DNA of 64,000 nt, from the NCBI RefSeq assembly GCF_025751575.1, contig NZ_JAOWLA010000007.1, positions 124,001 to 188,000 of the forward strand. The letters are read 5' to 3'. Within the stretch, counting starts at the first letter, position 1. Every line of letters starts with the position of its first letter. Position numbers and translations under genes: made by a program. This document shows, piece by piece, positions 9,214 to 18,725 of this stretch. Below the pieces are notes generated by a model. That model saw only the letters and a list, made by a program, of their open reading frames with translations, had not been told where the DNA came from and did not search any database. The stretch is from Albidovulum sediminicola. Its GTDB lineage: Bacteria; Pseudomonadota; Alphaproteobacteria; Rhodobacterales; Rhodobacteraceae.

Positions 9214-9261
9214 CTTCTTCATTGCCCAAATACCCCGGGGGCGCGGGGGCAGAGCCCCCGC
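9214..9261. repeat. Dispersed gene-end repeat, copy A, with hairpin
   Basis: Just after the glyS stop comes CTTCTTCATTG (9214-9224), a spacer with CAAATA, a CCCCGGGGG run, and a perfect 8-base hairpin (GCGGGGGC / GCCCCCGC, 9243-9261, loop AGA). Related copies lie at 17121-17173 (opposite orientation) and 44340-44390. It probably acts as a transcript-end or mRNA-stabilising element. Confidence 0.65.
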
Positions 9262-9335
9262 CCGCGTGCGACCAGAGTAGCGCTGGACAAGTGACGCGAA
9301 GGGCGTATTCTGCACGCCTTGAAGGGAATGCCGCA

Positions 9336-11879
9336 GTGCAGAAACACGCAGACTTCGCCGAGTTCACGGAGATCACCCCCTCTGCGGGGATCGAGACCCC
9401 GCGCCACGGCTGGCGGGCGAAATGCCTTCAGCGGCTGATCCGGCTTGAGCTTCCCGTGCCGCCCACGGTGGCCTTGCCCTGCGACACCGTCCGCGCCATC
9501 GCCGCCGGCCAGATGCCCGACACCAAGCGCCTTGCCGCGCTTTTTCCGGGCGTGCTCGTCTCGGTCCGGCCCAGCCCCGCCGACCCCGAATGGGGCGGGC
9601 CGGGGACCGTGCTGAACGTCGGTATGAACGCCGCCAAACATGCCGAATTCGTCAAGACGCAAGGTCAGGCCTTCGCCGACGCGACCTATCTGAGCTTCGT
9701 GCAGTCCTACGCCGTCCATGTCGCGCGCCTCGACCCCGACATGTTCACCGCCGAACCCTCGTCCGAGGCGCTGGCGGCGGCGCTCGCCGCCTATGAGGCG
9801 GAGATGGACGAGGAATTTCCGCAATCCGCCGCCCAGCAATTGACCGAGGTCCTGCGCTCCATGGCGCGCGCCTGGGAAGGGACGACCGCGCGGCTTCTGC
9901 GCGAGGCCAAGGGGGCACCGGCGGATGCAGCCCTTGGCCTTATCGTGCAGGAGATGGCGCAGGCGATCGGGCCGGGCCTGTCGGGGGCTGGCACCATCCA
10001 GTTGATCGAGGCGGTCACCGGTGCGCCGCAGGTCACCGGGCGCTTCCGCGGGCTCAACCCGGCCAACCGCAAGGCGGAGGAGACGCTCTACCTCGTCAAG
10101 GACAAGCGCGGCCATTCGCTTGAGGAAGCCGCACCCGAGGTTTTCGCGACCCTTCAGGACCAGTGCCGCAGCTGCCGCGCGAAGCTGCGCGAGGAGATGC
10201 AGATCGAGTTCGCGCTGGAAAACGGATCGCTGAAGGTCATCGATGCGACCCGTGTGAACCGCTCGGCGCGCGCAATGGTGCGCACCGCGGTCACGTTGGC
10301 GCAGGAGAAGATCATTTCCCGCGATGAGGCGATCCTGAGGGTGCCGCCGCGCGCGATTTCGGAGCTTCTGCATTACCAGGTCGATCCGCGTGTCCCGCGC
10401 GACCGGCTGGCGCGTGGGATCCCGGCCAGCCCCGGCGCGGCCTCCGGCAAGATCGTTTTTTCCGCGGCCGACGCGCAGGCCGCCGCCGCCCATGACGAAC
10501 GCTGCATCCTGGTGCGCCGCGAAACCGCGCCCGAGGACATCCGCGGCATGCACGCCGCCGTCGCGGTCCTGACCGAACGCGGGGGGGTGACGAGCCACGC
10601 CGCCGTGATCGCGCGCGGCCTGGGTCTGCCCTGTATCGTCGGGGCCTCCGACCTCGCGCTCGACCTGCGGGAAAAGCGCTTTACCACCCGCGACGGACGT
10701 GTCTTCCGCGAGGGGGACGTGGTGACCATCGACGGCACCAACGGCGAGGTACTTGCCGGGGCGGCGGAGATGCTGGAACCCGCGCTCGACGAATGGTTCC
10801 GGACGCTTCTGCACTGGGCCGACAACGTGCGCGACATCGGCGTCCGGGCCAATGCCGATACGCCCGATGACGCCCGCACTGCCCGCATGTTCGAGGCCGA
10901 GGGGATCGGCCTGTGCCGGACCGAGCACATGTTCTTTGACGAAGACCGCCTGACCGTCATGCGGGAGATGATCTTCGCCAATACCGCCAAGGACCGGAAG
11001 GTGGCACTGGACCGGCTCTTGCCGATGCAGCGCGCCGACTTCATCGCGCTTTTCGACATTATGGCCGGATCGCCGGTCTGCATCCGCCTGTTCGACCCGC
11101 CGCTTCACGAATTCCTTCCGCAGGACCGCGAGGGGATGCGCGAACTGGCCGAGGCGCTTGACCGTCCGTTGTCCGAAGTGACCCGCCGGGTCGAGGCGTT
11201 GAGCGAGTTCAACCCCATGCTCGGGATGCGGGGGGTGCGGCTCGGCATCACCGTGCCCGAGATCTACGACATGCAGGCCCGCGCCATCTTCGAGGCGACG
11301 GTCGAGGCCTCGCGTCGCGGCGCGGCCGTGGTGCCGGAGGTCATGATCCCGCTGGTCTCCGCCAAGCGTGAGGTCGAATTGGTCAAGACCCGCATCGACG
11401 CGGTGGCGGCGGCGGTCCGCAACGAACTGAAGGCCAATTTCGATTACCGGCTGGGCGTCATGGTCGAAACGCCGCGCGCGGCCCTACGCGCGGGCGAGAT
11501 CGCGGAGCACGCAGCCTTCCTTTCCTTCGGGACGAACGACCTGACACAGATGACCTACGGGCTGTCGCGCGACGACGCGGGGCGCTTCATGGGGTCCTAT
11601 GTGCAGCAGGGCGTCTATGCCGAGGACCCGTTCCATGTCCTCGACAGCGACGGCGTGGGGGAACTGCTGCTGATCGGGTCCGAGCGCGGTCGCATCGCCC
11701 GTCCCGCCGTGACAATCTCGGTCTGCGGCGAACACGGTGGCAACCCGGAATCGATCGCCTTTTGCCGCAAGGCGGGGTTCGACTATGTGTCCTGCTCGCC
11801 TTTCCGCGTGCCTGTCGCGCGCCTCGCGGCCGCGCATTTCGCGCTTCTGGACCCGCGTGAGGGGCGCGCCGCCCTTTAA
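9336..11879 (+). CDS. PPDK-like PEP-utilising protein with degenerate nucleotide-binding half
   Basis: About 847 residues related to pyruvate, phosphate dikinase. The swivelling phosphohistidine domain is intact ([20 protein letters not shown]). So is the C-terminal PEP/pyruvate barrel ([40 protein letters not shown] with the catalytic Cys). The N-terminal ATP-grasp half is diverged: the usual VSVRSG...SMPGMMDT reads [17 protein letters not shown], the TGVAFTRNP segment is absent, and LQTR reads DATR. The GTG at 9336 is preferred because GAAGGGA lies 8 bases upstream and the preceding frame runs through the repeat. It may be a phosphotransfer or regulatory paralogue rather than a working dikinase. 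Confidence 0.8.
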   Translation: MQKHADFAEFTEITPSAGIETPRHGWRAKCLQRLIRLELPVPPTVALPCDTVRAIAAGQMPDTKRLAALFPGVLVSVRPSPADPEWGGPGTVLNVGMNAAKHAEFVKTQGQAFADATYLSFVQSYAVHVARLDPDMFTAEPSSEALAAALAAYEAEMDEEFPQSAAQQLTEVLRSMARAWEGTTARLLREAKGAPADAALGLIVQEMAQAIGPGLSGAGTIQLIEAVTGAPQVTGRFRGLNPANRKAEETLYLVKDKRGHSLEEAAPEVFATLQDQCRSCRAKLREEMQIEFALENGSLKVIDATRVNRSARAMVRTAVTLAQEKIISRDEAILRVPPRAISELLHYQVDPRVPRDRLARGIPASPGAASGKIVFSAADAQAAAAHDERCILVRRETAPEDIRGMHAAVAVLTERGGVTSHAAVIARGLGLPCIVGASDLALDLREKRFTTRDGRVFREGDVVTIDGTNGEVLAGAAEMLEPALDEWFRTLLHWADNVRDIGVRANADTPDDARTARMFEAEGIGLCRTEHMFFDEDRLTVMREMIFANTAKDRKVALDRLLPMQRADFIALFDIMAGSPVCIRLFDPPLHEFLPQDREGMRELAEALDRPLSEVTRRVEALSEFNPMLGMRGVRLGITVPEIYDMQARAIFEATVEASRRGAAVVPEVMIPLVSAKREVELVKTRIDAVAAAVRNELKANFDYRLGVMVETPRAALRAGEIAEHAAFLSFGTNDLTQMTYGLSRDDAGRFMGSYVQQGVYAEDPFHVLDSDGVGELLLIGSERGRIARPAVTISVCGEHGGNPESIAFCRKAGFDYVSCSPFRVPVARLAAAHFALLDPREGRAAL

Positions 11880-12853
11880 TTCTCGAGGCGTGACAGGATT
11901 TCGGTGGCAGCCCGGGCGGGCGCGACCGCGCCGGACTCGACCGAGCGGCCCAGCCGGTCCATCTCGCCGCGAATGGCCGGATCGCGCGTCAGCCGTGCCA
12001 GAAGGCCTTGGCGCACCTCCTCCTCGAACCAGCTGCGGGCCTGCTCGGCCCGGCGGCTGGCAAGGTGCCCGTTGCCGCGTCGCCAGTCGGCCAGCGTGCT
12101 GATTTCGGCCCAGACGCGGTCCAGCCCGTGTTCCTCAACGGCGGAGACGGTCAGCGCCTTGGGGAAGCCCTCGGGGTCCTGCGGGCGCTTGCGCAAGAGC
12201 CTGAGCGCGCCCGCGTAATCGGCGCAGGTTCGCGTCGCGGTGTCCTTCAGATCGCCGTCGGCCTTGTTCACCACGATCAGGTCGGCCATCTCCATGATGC
12301 CGCGCTTGACGCCCTGCAATTCGTCGCCGCCCGCCGGGGCCAGCAGCAGCACGAAGATGTCCGCCATCCCGGCCACAAGCGTTTCCGATTGGCCGACGCC
12401 CACCGTCTCGATCAGCACGACATCGAAGCCGGCCGCCTCACAAAGCGCGACGGCCTCGCGGGTGCGCCGCGCGACGCCGCCCAGTTCGGCCTGGCTGGGC
12501 GAGGGGCGGATGAAGGCGCGCGGATCGCGCGAGAGCCGCTCCATCCGCGTCTTGTCGCCGAGGATCGAGCCGCCCGAGCGGGCCGAGGAGGGGTCGACCG
12601 CCAGCACCGCCACCCGCAGGCCCTGACCGGTCAGAAGCGAGCCGAACGCCTCGATAAAGCTGGATTTTCCGACGCCTGGCGTCCCCGAAAGGCCGATCCG
12701 CAACGCCTGGCGCCCGGACTTCGCGCAGGCCTCCAGCAATTCGCCCGCCGCCACGCGGTGATCGGCACGGCCGCTTTCAACCAGTGTGATCGCGCGCGCC
12801 AGCGCCCGGCGGTCCCCGGCGATCACGGCTTGCGCAAGATCGCGTGTTTGCAT
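11876..12853 (-). CDS. meaB: Methylmalonyl-CoA mutase-associated GTPase MeaB
   Basis: 325-residue G3E-family P-loop GTPase. MeaB protects and reloads the B12 cofactor of methylmalonyl-CoA mutase in the propionate/ethylmalonyl-CoA route. The P-loop is [12 protein letters not shown] (~54-65), followed by [20 protein letters not shown], the switch region ETVGVGQSE and the guanine-specificity motif NKAD. ATG 12853 is chosen because it gives the family's usual beginning; the frame is open further upstream but that part looks non-coding. The mutase gene is not in the window. Its stop shares a TTAA palindrome with the convergent PPDK-like gene, so the two 3' ends overlap by four bases. Confidence 0.93.
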   Translation of the reverse strand: MQTRDLAQAVIAGDRRALARAITLVESGRADHRVAAGELLEACAKSGRQALRIGLSGTPGVGKSSFIEAFGSLLTGQGLRVAVLAVDPSSARSGGSILGDKTRMERLSRDPRAFIRPSPSQAELGGVARRTREAVALCEAAGFDVVLIETVGVGQSETLVAGMADIFVLLLAPAGGDELQGVKRGIMEMADLIVVNKADGDLKDTATRTCADYAGALRLLRKRPQDPEGFPKALTVSAVEEHGLDRVWAEISTLADWRRGNGHLASRRAEQARSWFEEEVRQGLLARLTRDPAIRGEMDRLGRSVESGAVAPARAATEILSRLEN

Positions 12854-12968
12854 GTTACGGCTCCGGCAGTGTTCCGCTGATCCGGGGCGACCCGGAATTG
12901 ACCTCAGGCCCGTTTCTTGCCTTCTTCTGCGCAAGGATGTCCAGCCCAAGTGGACCGAAGCGAGCAGA

Positions 12969-13706
12969 ATGATGACACTCAAAGCCAGGGCCGCGGCCCT
13001 AATCATGGCGGGCGGCCTCGCGCTATCCGCCGTTGCCGCGTCGGCGGACCAGACCGACAGCGCGGTCTTCGACCTGACGATCCGGGGGATCACGGCGGGA
13101 ACGCTGTCGGTTTCGGGCGCGATCAGCGGGGATCAGTATGTCGTATCGGGCGTTCTGAAAAGCGGTGGGCTGCTCGCCTTCGTGCGCAAGGTGCGTTACG
13201 ACGCGCGATCCGAGGGCAGGGTCGCGGACGGCCGCTTCACACCCGCCCGCTACGCGGAGGACGCCGACACCGGCAAGCGCCAGTCGAAGGCCGTGATGGC
13301 TTACATCGACGGCGTGCCGCAGGTGACGACCTATGATCCGCCGCGCGATCCGCGTCCGACGGATGTCGACCCGGCGACGCAGGACGGCACGATTGACCCG
13401 CTGACGGCAATCTACGCCACGCTGCGGGACGTGCCCGAGGCGGAGGCCTGCAATTCCCAGCGCCTCCTCTTTGACGGTCGCCGGCGCAGCCAGGTGACGC
13501 TGGGCGCGCCCGAGGCTTCCGGCAAGGGCGGGGTCAGCTGCGCGGGGGAATACCGCCGCCTCGCCGGGTTCTCGGAGAGGGAGATGGCGGAAAAGGTCAG
13601 CTTTCCCTTCCGCCTGATCTACGATCCGATCGGCGACGGCCGCCTGCGGGTGCGGGAAATCGTGATGGACACGCTCTATGGCAAAGGCCGTCTGAAACGG
13701 CGATAA
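12969..13706 (+). CDS. Exported DUF3108 domain protein
   Basis: 245-residue protein with a clear signal peptide ([16 protein letters not shown]) and a beta-rich mature part. The pattern [21 protein letters not shown]...[23 protein letters not shown] is typical of DUF3108, a periplasmic family of unknown function. Two internal cysteines (EACNSQ, VSCAGEY) may form a disulfide. Adjacent ATGs at 12969 and 12972 give nearly identical proteins; the first is listed. It is divergent from meaB with a 115-base gap and is followed seven bases later by hrpB on the same strand. Confidence 0.8.
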   Translation: MMTLKARAAALIMAGGLALSAVAASADQTDSAVFDLTIRGITAGTLSVSGAISGDQYVVSGVLKSGGLLAFVRKVRYDARSEGRVADGRFTPARYAEDADTGKRQSKAVMAYIDGVPQVTTYDPPRDPRPTDVDPATQDGTIDPLTAIYATLRDVPEAEACNSQRLLFDGRRRSQVTLGAPEASGKGGVSCAGEYRRLAGFSEREMAEKVSFPFRLIYDPIGDGRLRVREIVMDTLYGKGRLKRR

Positions 13707-13713
13707 GCGCCGG

Positions 13714-16167
13714 ATGAAGGACAGGTTGCCCATTGACGACGCCCTGCCGGGGCTTCTGGCCGCGCTGCGTGACGCGGGGCGGGCGGTTCTGCAGGCCCCG
13801 CCGGGCGCGGGCAAGACCACCCGCGTGCCGCTTGCCATGCTGGAAGCGGGGTTGGTCGCGGGCCGGATCCTGATGCTGGAACCCCGGCGCCTGGCGGCGC
13901 GGGCGGCGGCGGAGCGGATGGCCGCGACGCTGGGCGAACCCGTGGGCCGGACGGTCGGCTATCGGATCCGAGGGGAGGCCAAGGTTTCCGCCGCCACGCG
14001 GATCGAGGTCGTGACCGAAGGGATCCTGACCCGGATGATCCAGTCCGACCCGGAGCTTTCCGGCACCGGCGCGGTGATCTTCGACGAGTTTCACGAACGC
14101 TCCCTGAACGCCGATCTTGGCCTTGCGCTGACCTGGGAGGTGCGCGGGGCGCTTCGCCCCGACCTGATGGTCGTCGTCATGTCCGCGACGCTGGATGCCG
14201 GCCCCGTGGCGGCGATGCTTGAGGGCGCGCCCATTGTCACTTCGGCGGGCCGGGCCTTCCCGGTCGAGACGCGCTGGCTTGACCGGCCGCTGGACCGCGC
14301 GATGCGGTTCGAGGCCTCGGCGGCCTCCCTCATCCAGCGCGCGGTCGAAGAGACCGAGGGTGGCGTCCTGGTTTTCCTGCCGGGCGAGGGCGAGATCCGG
14401 CGGGTGGAGGCGATGGTGCGCGACCGTCTGCCCGGCGACTGCGCGGTCCGTCCGCTCTTCGGCGCGATGGAGTTTTCCGCCCAGCGTGCGGCCATCGCCC
14501 CGGCGGCGACCGGGCGCAAGGTGGTGCTGGCGACCTCGATCGCCGAAACCTCGCTGACGATCGAGGATATCCGGGTTGTCGTGGACGGCGGCCGGGCGCG
14601 TCGCGCGCGGTTCGACCCGGCGTCGGGCATGTCGCGGCTGGTGACCGAGCGCGTTACGCGGGCCGAGGCCGAGCAACGCCGGGGCCGGGCCGGGCGCGTC
14701 GCGGAAGGAACCTGCTACCGGCTTTGGGCGAAGGGCGAGGAAGGGGCGCTGGCGGCCTTCCCCCCGGCCGAGATCGAGGCGGGCGACCTGACCGGCCTGG
14801 CGCTGGAACTGGCGGTCTGGGGCTCGGATGGGGCCGATCTGGCCTTCCTGACCCCGCCGCCGGCACCGGCGCTGGCCGAGGCGCGGGCGCTGCTCGCCTC
14901 GCTCGGCGCGCTCGATGGTGCCGGGCGGATCACCGGACATGGGCGGGCGCTGGCCGCGCTGCCGCTTCATCCGCGGTTGGGACATATGCTGGTCGTCGTC
15001 GGTCCGCAGGCCGCACCGCTCGCAGCCCTTCTGGCGGAACGTGACCCGCTCCGTGGTGCGCCTGCGGAGCTTGCGCTCCGGCTTCAGGCGGTGCGCGATC
15101 CAAGGCGCTACGCCGCAGATCACCCCTGGCCCGCCGACCGCGCGACGGTGGAGCGTATCGGGGCCGAGGCGCGGCGGCTTGCGCGGCTGGCCCCCGGTCA
15201 GGATGCGCCGCCCAGCGATGCGCAGGCGGCGGCGCTGGCCTATCCCGACCGCATCGGCCTGCGCCGGACGGGGGAGGAACCGCGCTATGTCCTTTCGAGC
15301 GGCAAGGGGGCGGTGGTGGCCGAGGGCGACGCGCTCGGCCGTTCCAGGCTTCTGGTCGCGACCGATCTGGACGGCGACCCGCGCGAGGCGCGCATCCGCC
15401 AGGGGATCGCGATTTCAGAGGCCGAGGTGCGGGAGCTCTTTGCCGATCGGATCGCCTGGGCCGACGTCTGCGAATGGTCGCGGCGCGAGGGCAGGGTGGT
15501 CGCCCGCCGGCAGGAACGGCTGGGCGCACTTGTTCTGGCCGAGCGCAACTGGACCGACGCGCCGGCCGAGGCCGTGGCCCTCGCCGCGCTGGAGGGCCTC
15601 AGACGGATCGGCCTGCCGATGAGCGAGCCCGCGCGGCGCTTCCGCGCGCGGGTGGAGTTCCTGAGGCGCGAGGGCGCGGATCTGCCGGATTTCACCGACG
15701 AGGGCTTGCTGGCGCGGGGGGAAGACTGGCTCCTGCCCTATCTGAAGGGCAAGCGGAGCGAGGCGGAACTGCGCGCGCTGGACCTGACCGAGGCGCTGCG
15801 CGCGAGCCTGAGCTGGGAGGAGGCGCAGCTGGTGGACCGGCTCGCCCCGGGCCGGTTCGAAAGCCCGCTGGGCCGGGGCGTGCCCATTGACTACGAGGGC
15901 GAGCATCCCGCGATCGCCGTCCGCCTTCAGGAGCTGTTCGGCGTGACCCGGCACCCCACGGTCGGGCCGAAGCGCCATCCGCTCAGAATCACGCTTCTGT
16001 CGCCCGCGGGGCGGCCGGTGCAGGTGACGATGGATCTGCCCGGCTTCTGGGCCTCAAGCTACGGCGATGTGCGCAAGGACATGCGCGGCCAGTACCCGAA
16101 GCATCCCTGGCCCGAGGACCCGACGCAGGCCGAACCCACGCTCAGGGCCAAGCCGCGCGGGACCTGA
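13714..16167 (+). CDS. hrpB: ATP-dependent helicase HrpB
   Basis: 817-residue superfamily 2 DExH helicase. The Walker A is APPGAGKTT (~28-36). The Walker B has the HrpB-type DEFH form (IFDEFHERS, ~121-129) rather than DEAH. SAT, TSIAETSLTI and RRGRAGRV motifs follow in the right order. The C-terminal HrpB-specific region ends in a proline-rich tail (LPGFWASSYGDVRKDMRGQYPKHPWPEDP). The family is implicated in RNA metabolism, but its target is poorly known. The length is normal. It starts seven bases after the DUF3108 gene and ends five bases before the convergent argF stop. Confidence 0.95.
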   Translation: MKDRLPIDDALPGLLAALRDAGRAVLQAPPGAGKTTRVPLAMLEAGLVAGRILMLEPRRLAARAAAERMAATLGEPVGRTVGYRIRGEAKVSAATRIEVVTEGILTRMIQSDPELSGTGAVIFDEFHERSLNADLGLALTWEVRGALRPDLMVVVMSATLDAGPVAAMLEGAPIVTSAGRAFPVETRWLDRPLDRAMRFEASAASLIQRAVEETEGGVLVFLPGEGEIRRVEAMVRDRLPGDCAVRPLFGAMEFSAQRAAIAPAATGRKVVLATSIAETSLTIEDIRVVVDGGRARRARFDPASGMSRLVTERVTRAEAEQRRGRAGRVAEGTCYRLWAKGEEGALAAFPPAEIEAGDLTGLALELAVWGSDGADLAFLTPPPAPALAEARALLASLGALDGAGRITGHGRALAALPLHPRLGHMLVVVGPQAAPLAALLAERDPLRGAPAELALRLQAVRDPRRYAADHPWPADRATVERIGAEARRLARLAPGQDAPPSDAQAAALAYPDRIGLRRTGEEPRYVLSSGKGAVVAEGDALGRSRLLVATDLDGDPREARIRQGIAISEAEVRELFADRIAWADVCEWSRREGRVVARRQERLGALVLAERNWTDAPAEAVALAALEGLRRIGLPMSEPARRFRARVEFLRREGADLPDFTDEGLLARGEDWLLPYLKGKRSEAELRALDLTEALRASLSWEEAQLVDRLAPGRFESPLGRGVPIDYEGEHPAIAVRLQELFGVTRHPTVGPKRHPLRITLLSPAGRPVQVTMDLPGFWASSYGDVRKDMRGQYPKHPWPEDPTQAEPTLRAKPRGT

Positions 16168-16172
16168 GGGGA

Positions 16173-17099
16173 TCAGACCCCCAGGCACCAGCGCAGGATC
16201 GCCTTTTGCGCGTGCAGGCGGTTTTCGCTTTCGTCGAAGATGACGGATTGCGGGCCGTCCATGACCTCGCTCGTCGCCTCTTCGTTGCGATGCGCGGGCA
16301 GGCAATGCATGAAAAGCGCGTCAGGCTTCGCCTCGCCCATCATGCGGGCGTTGACCTGGTAGGGCCGCAGCTGGTTGTGCCGGCGCTCGCGCGCGCTTTC
16401 GGGATCGTGCATCGAGACCCAGGTGTCGGTGACGATCGCGTCGGCGTCCTTCGCGGCCTCAAGCGGATCCCGAAGGATCTCGACCCGCGAACCGCGCGAG
16501 CGGGCGAATTCGACCGCGCGCGGATCGGGGTCCAGCGTCTCGGGGCCAGTGAAGGTCAGATCGAAACCGAACTGGCCGGCGGCGTGCAGCCAGCTTGCGC
16601 AGACGTTGTTGCCATCGCCGGACCAGACGAACTTGCGCCCCGCGATCGGGCCGCGATGTTCCTCATAGGTGACGATGTCGGCCATGATCTGGCAGGGATG
16701 CGAGGCGTCGGTCAGGCCGTTGATCACCGGCACGGTCGCGTGTTCGGCCATTTCGAGCAGCGTCGCTTCCTCGAAGGTGCGCAGCATGATGAGATCGACG
16801 AAGCGCGAGAGCACCCGCGCGGTGTCGGCGATGGATTCGCCATGGCCGAGCTGCATTTCCTTGCCCGACAGGACCATCGTCTGGCCGCCCATCTGGCGCA
16901 CACCCACGTCGAAGGAGACCCGGGTCCGCGTCGAGGGCTTTTCGAAGATGAGCGCGACCATGCGCCCGTCGAGCGGGGTTTGCGCGTCAGTGGTGCCCTT
17001 GGGCAGGCCGTCGCGCGCCGTCTTCATCGCGCGGGCCTGGTCGATCATCGCCCGGAGTTCCGCCTGAGAGGTCGTGTGGATATCGAGGAAATTACGCAT
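16173..17099 (-). CDS. argF: Ornithine carbamoyltransferase
   Basis: 308-residue enzyme that condenses carbamoyl phosphate with ornithine to give citrulline in arginine synthesis. The carbamoyl-phosphate loop [10 protein letters not shown], the [11 protein letters not shown] motif and the ornithine-site motif [11 protein letters not shown] are all present. It lies downstream of argD on the same strand, and the two are probably cotranscribed. The 60-base gap between them holds a dispersed hairpin repeat that could lower argF expression relative to argD or protect the argD message. Confidence 0.97.
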   Translation of the reverse strand: MRNFLDIHTTSQAELRAMIDQARAMKTARDGLPKGTTDAQTPLDGRMVALIFEKPSTRTRVSFDVGVRQMGGQTMVLSGKEMQLGHGESIADTARVLSRFVDLIMLRTFEEATLLEMAEHATVPVINGLTDASHPCQIMADIVTYEEHRGPIAGRKFVWSGDGNNVCASWLHAAGQFGFDLTFTGPETLDPDPRAVEFARSRGSRVEILRDPLEAAKDADAIVTDTWVSMHDPESARERRHNQLRPYQVNARMMGEAKPDALFMHCLPAHRNEEATSEVMDGPQSVIFDESENRLHAQKAILRWCLGV

Positions 17100-17120
17100 G
17101 TCGGCTCCTGTGTCGGGCGG

Positions 17121-17173
17121 CGCCGGGGGCTTCCCGCCCCCGGACCCCCGGGGGTATTTCTACAATGAAGAAG
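17121..17173. repeat. Dispersed gene-end repeat, copy B, overlapping the argD 3' end
   Basis: Read on the minus strand this is CTTCTTCATTG, AAATA, a CCCCCGGGGG run, then a GC hairpin (CCGGGGGC / GCCCCCGG with a TTCC-type loop). It matches copy A at 9214-9261 in order and sequence. The first part encodes the last residues of ArgD (SSSL) and its TAG stop, so the repeat reaches into the coding sequence. Confidence 0.65.
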
Positions 17174-18350
17174 AGGCGGTCCGTTCGATCCGCGCCGCGG
17201 CGGCGTCGAGCCTGCGGGCAGCCTCGGCGATCTCGCCCTCGGTGATGGTCAGCGGCGGCAGAAGGCGCAGCGTGTTGTCGGCGGCCGCCACGGTCAGGAT
17301 ATGTTCGGCATAGCCCGCGCCGACCAGGTCGGCGGGCGCCACCTTGCATTTCAGGCCGATCATCAGGCCCTGGCCGCGGACGGCCTCGAAGACCGCCGGG
17401 TGGCTTGCGACCAGCGCCTCAAGGCGTTGGCGCAAGAGGCCCGCCTTGCGGCCGACCTCGGCCAGGAACTCCGGGTCGGAGACGATTTCGAGCACCTTGG
17501 CGCCGATGGCGCAGCCCAGCGGGTTGCCGCCGTAGGTCGAGCCATGGGTGCCCGCCGTCATGCCGGCCGCCGCCTTTTCCGTGGCCAGGACCGCGCCCAG
17601 CGGGAAGCCGCCGCCGATCCCCTTGGCGACCATCATGATGTCGGGCGTGATGCCCGCCCATTCATGGGCAAAGAGCCGCCCGGTGCGGCCGACGCCGCAT
17701 TGGACCTCATCAAGGATCAGGAGCGCGCCCGTGCGTTCGCAGGCGGTGCGGATCTGGCGCAGGTCCTCATCCGGCATGACGCGGATGCCGCCCTCGCCCT
17801 GGATCGGTTCGACCATGACCGCGGCGGTCTGCGGGCCGATGGCGGCCTCAAACGCGTCCATGTCGCCCCAGGGAAGTTGCCGGAAGCCCGGCATCAGCGG
17901 GCCGAAGCCCTTGACCATCTTCTCCGATCCGGCCGCGGCGATCGCACCGGTCGAGCGGCCGTGGAAGGCGCCCTCGAAGGTCAGGATCTCGATCCGGTCG
18001 GTCTCGCCCTGCTCATACCAGTACTTGCGCGCCATCTTGATGGCGAGTTCGGCGGTTTCGGTCCCGGAGTTCGTGAAGAAGACCGTGTCGGCAAAGGTCT
18101 TCGCGACCAGCAGGTCGGCCAGATGTTCCTGCTCCGGCACGCGGTAGACGTTGGAGACATGCCAGAGCCGGTTCGCCTGTTCGGTAAGCGTCGCGACAAG
18201 CGCCGGGTTGGCGTGGCCAAGCGCGTTGACGGCGATCCCGGAGCCCAGATCGAGGTATCGCGTCCCGTCCTCGGCGGTCAGCCAGGTGCCTTCGCCCTTC
18301 ACGAAGGCGAGGGGCGCGCGGTTGTAGGTCGGCAGGACGTGCGGGATCAT
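17160..18350 (-). CDS. argD: Acetylornithine aminotransferase
   Basis: 396-residue class III PLP-dependent aminotransferase converting N-acetylglutamate semialdehyde to N-acetylornithine. Family motifs are visible: FFTNSGTEAAEL-like FFTNSGTETAE, FEGAFHGRS, EPIQGEGGIR, LILDEVQCGVGRTG, and the PLP lysine in MVAKGIGGGFPLGA. It begins the arginine pair argD-argF. Its last four residues and stop codon are encoded by the dispersed repeat at 17121-17173, so the natural C-terminus may have been altered by repeat insertion. Confidence 0.95.
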   Translation of the reverse strand: MIPHVLPTYNRAPLAFVKGEGTWLTAEDGTRYLDLGSGIAVNALGHANPALVATLTEQANRLWHVSNVYRVPEQEHLADLLVAKTFADTVFFTNSGTETAELAIKMARKYWYEQGETDRIEILTFEGAFHGRSTGAIAAAGSEKMVKGFGPLMPGFRQLPWGDMDAFEAAIGPQTAAVMVEPIQGEGGIRVMPDEDLRQIRTACERTGALLILDEVQCGVGRTGRLFAHEWAGITPDIMMVAKGIGGGFPLGAVLATEKAAAGMTAGTHGSTYGGNPLGCAIGAKVLEIVSDPEFLAEVGRKAGLLRQRLEALVASHPAVFEAVRGQGLMIGLKCKVAPADLVGAGYAEHILTVAAADNTLRLLPPLTITEGEIAEAARRLDAAAARIERTASSSL

Positions 18351-18725
18351 GGAATGCTCCTGTTCAGGAAGGCCAAGGGGTGCCCGAGAGAGGGCGCCGT
18401 GTCAACGATTTCGGAGAGATCGTGGCGCGCGGCCACGCGAAAGACCAGCCGTCAGGCGCGTCGCGCCGGGCGGCGTCGGGGACGGGTGAAAAGGTGGTTC
18501 CCTTTGGTCATGGGCTCGCCATAGCCACAATCACATCCGTTGTCCACGGGGAATGAAATCCGCGCCGGAAAAGGGCGGTCCAAGGGGCGGATGGACACTG
18601 GCGCGCGCAGGCCCAACCACGACAGTTAGCGCCAGCATGCTCATTGGCCACAGAATTTCGGTGAGAATGTCGAATTTTTGCCAAGTTTACCGGCATGCTA
18701 TTTTTTCAGCGAATGGGAGGATGCG
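18351..18725. other. Divergent intergenic region upstream of argD and an unknown gene
   Basis: 375 bases without a credible gene. It must hold the argD promoter (minus strand) and the promoter of the plus-strand gene at 18726. A TTGACA hexamer on the minus strand (complement of 18400-18405) has no good -10 partner. A small inverted repeat (CGTGGC / GCCACG) lies at 18421-18437. The last 90 bases are AT-richer and include GCATGCT twice (18635-18641, 18693-18699). No promoter is assigned with confidence. Confidence 0.4.

Noticed and set aside
9219-11108. 629-codon minus-strand frame opposite the PPDK-like gene
   Set aside because: Shadow of a real gene in GC-rich DNA; composition is typical of an antisense frame and the plus-strand product has clear family motifs.
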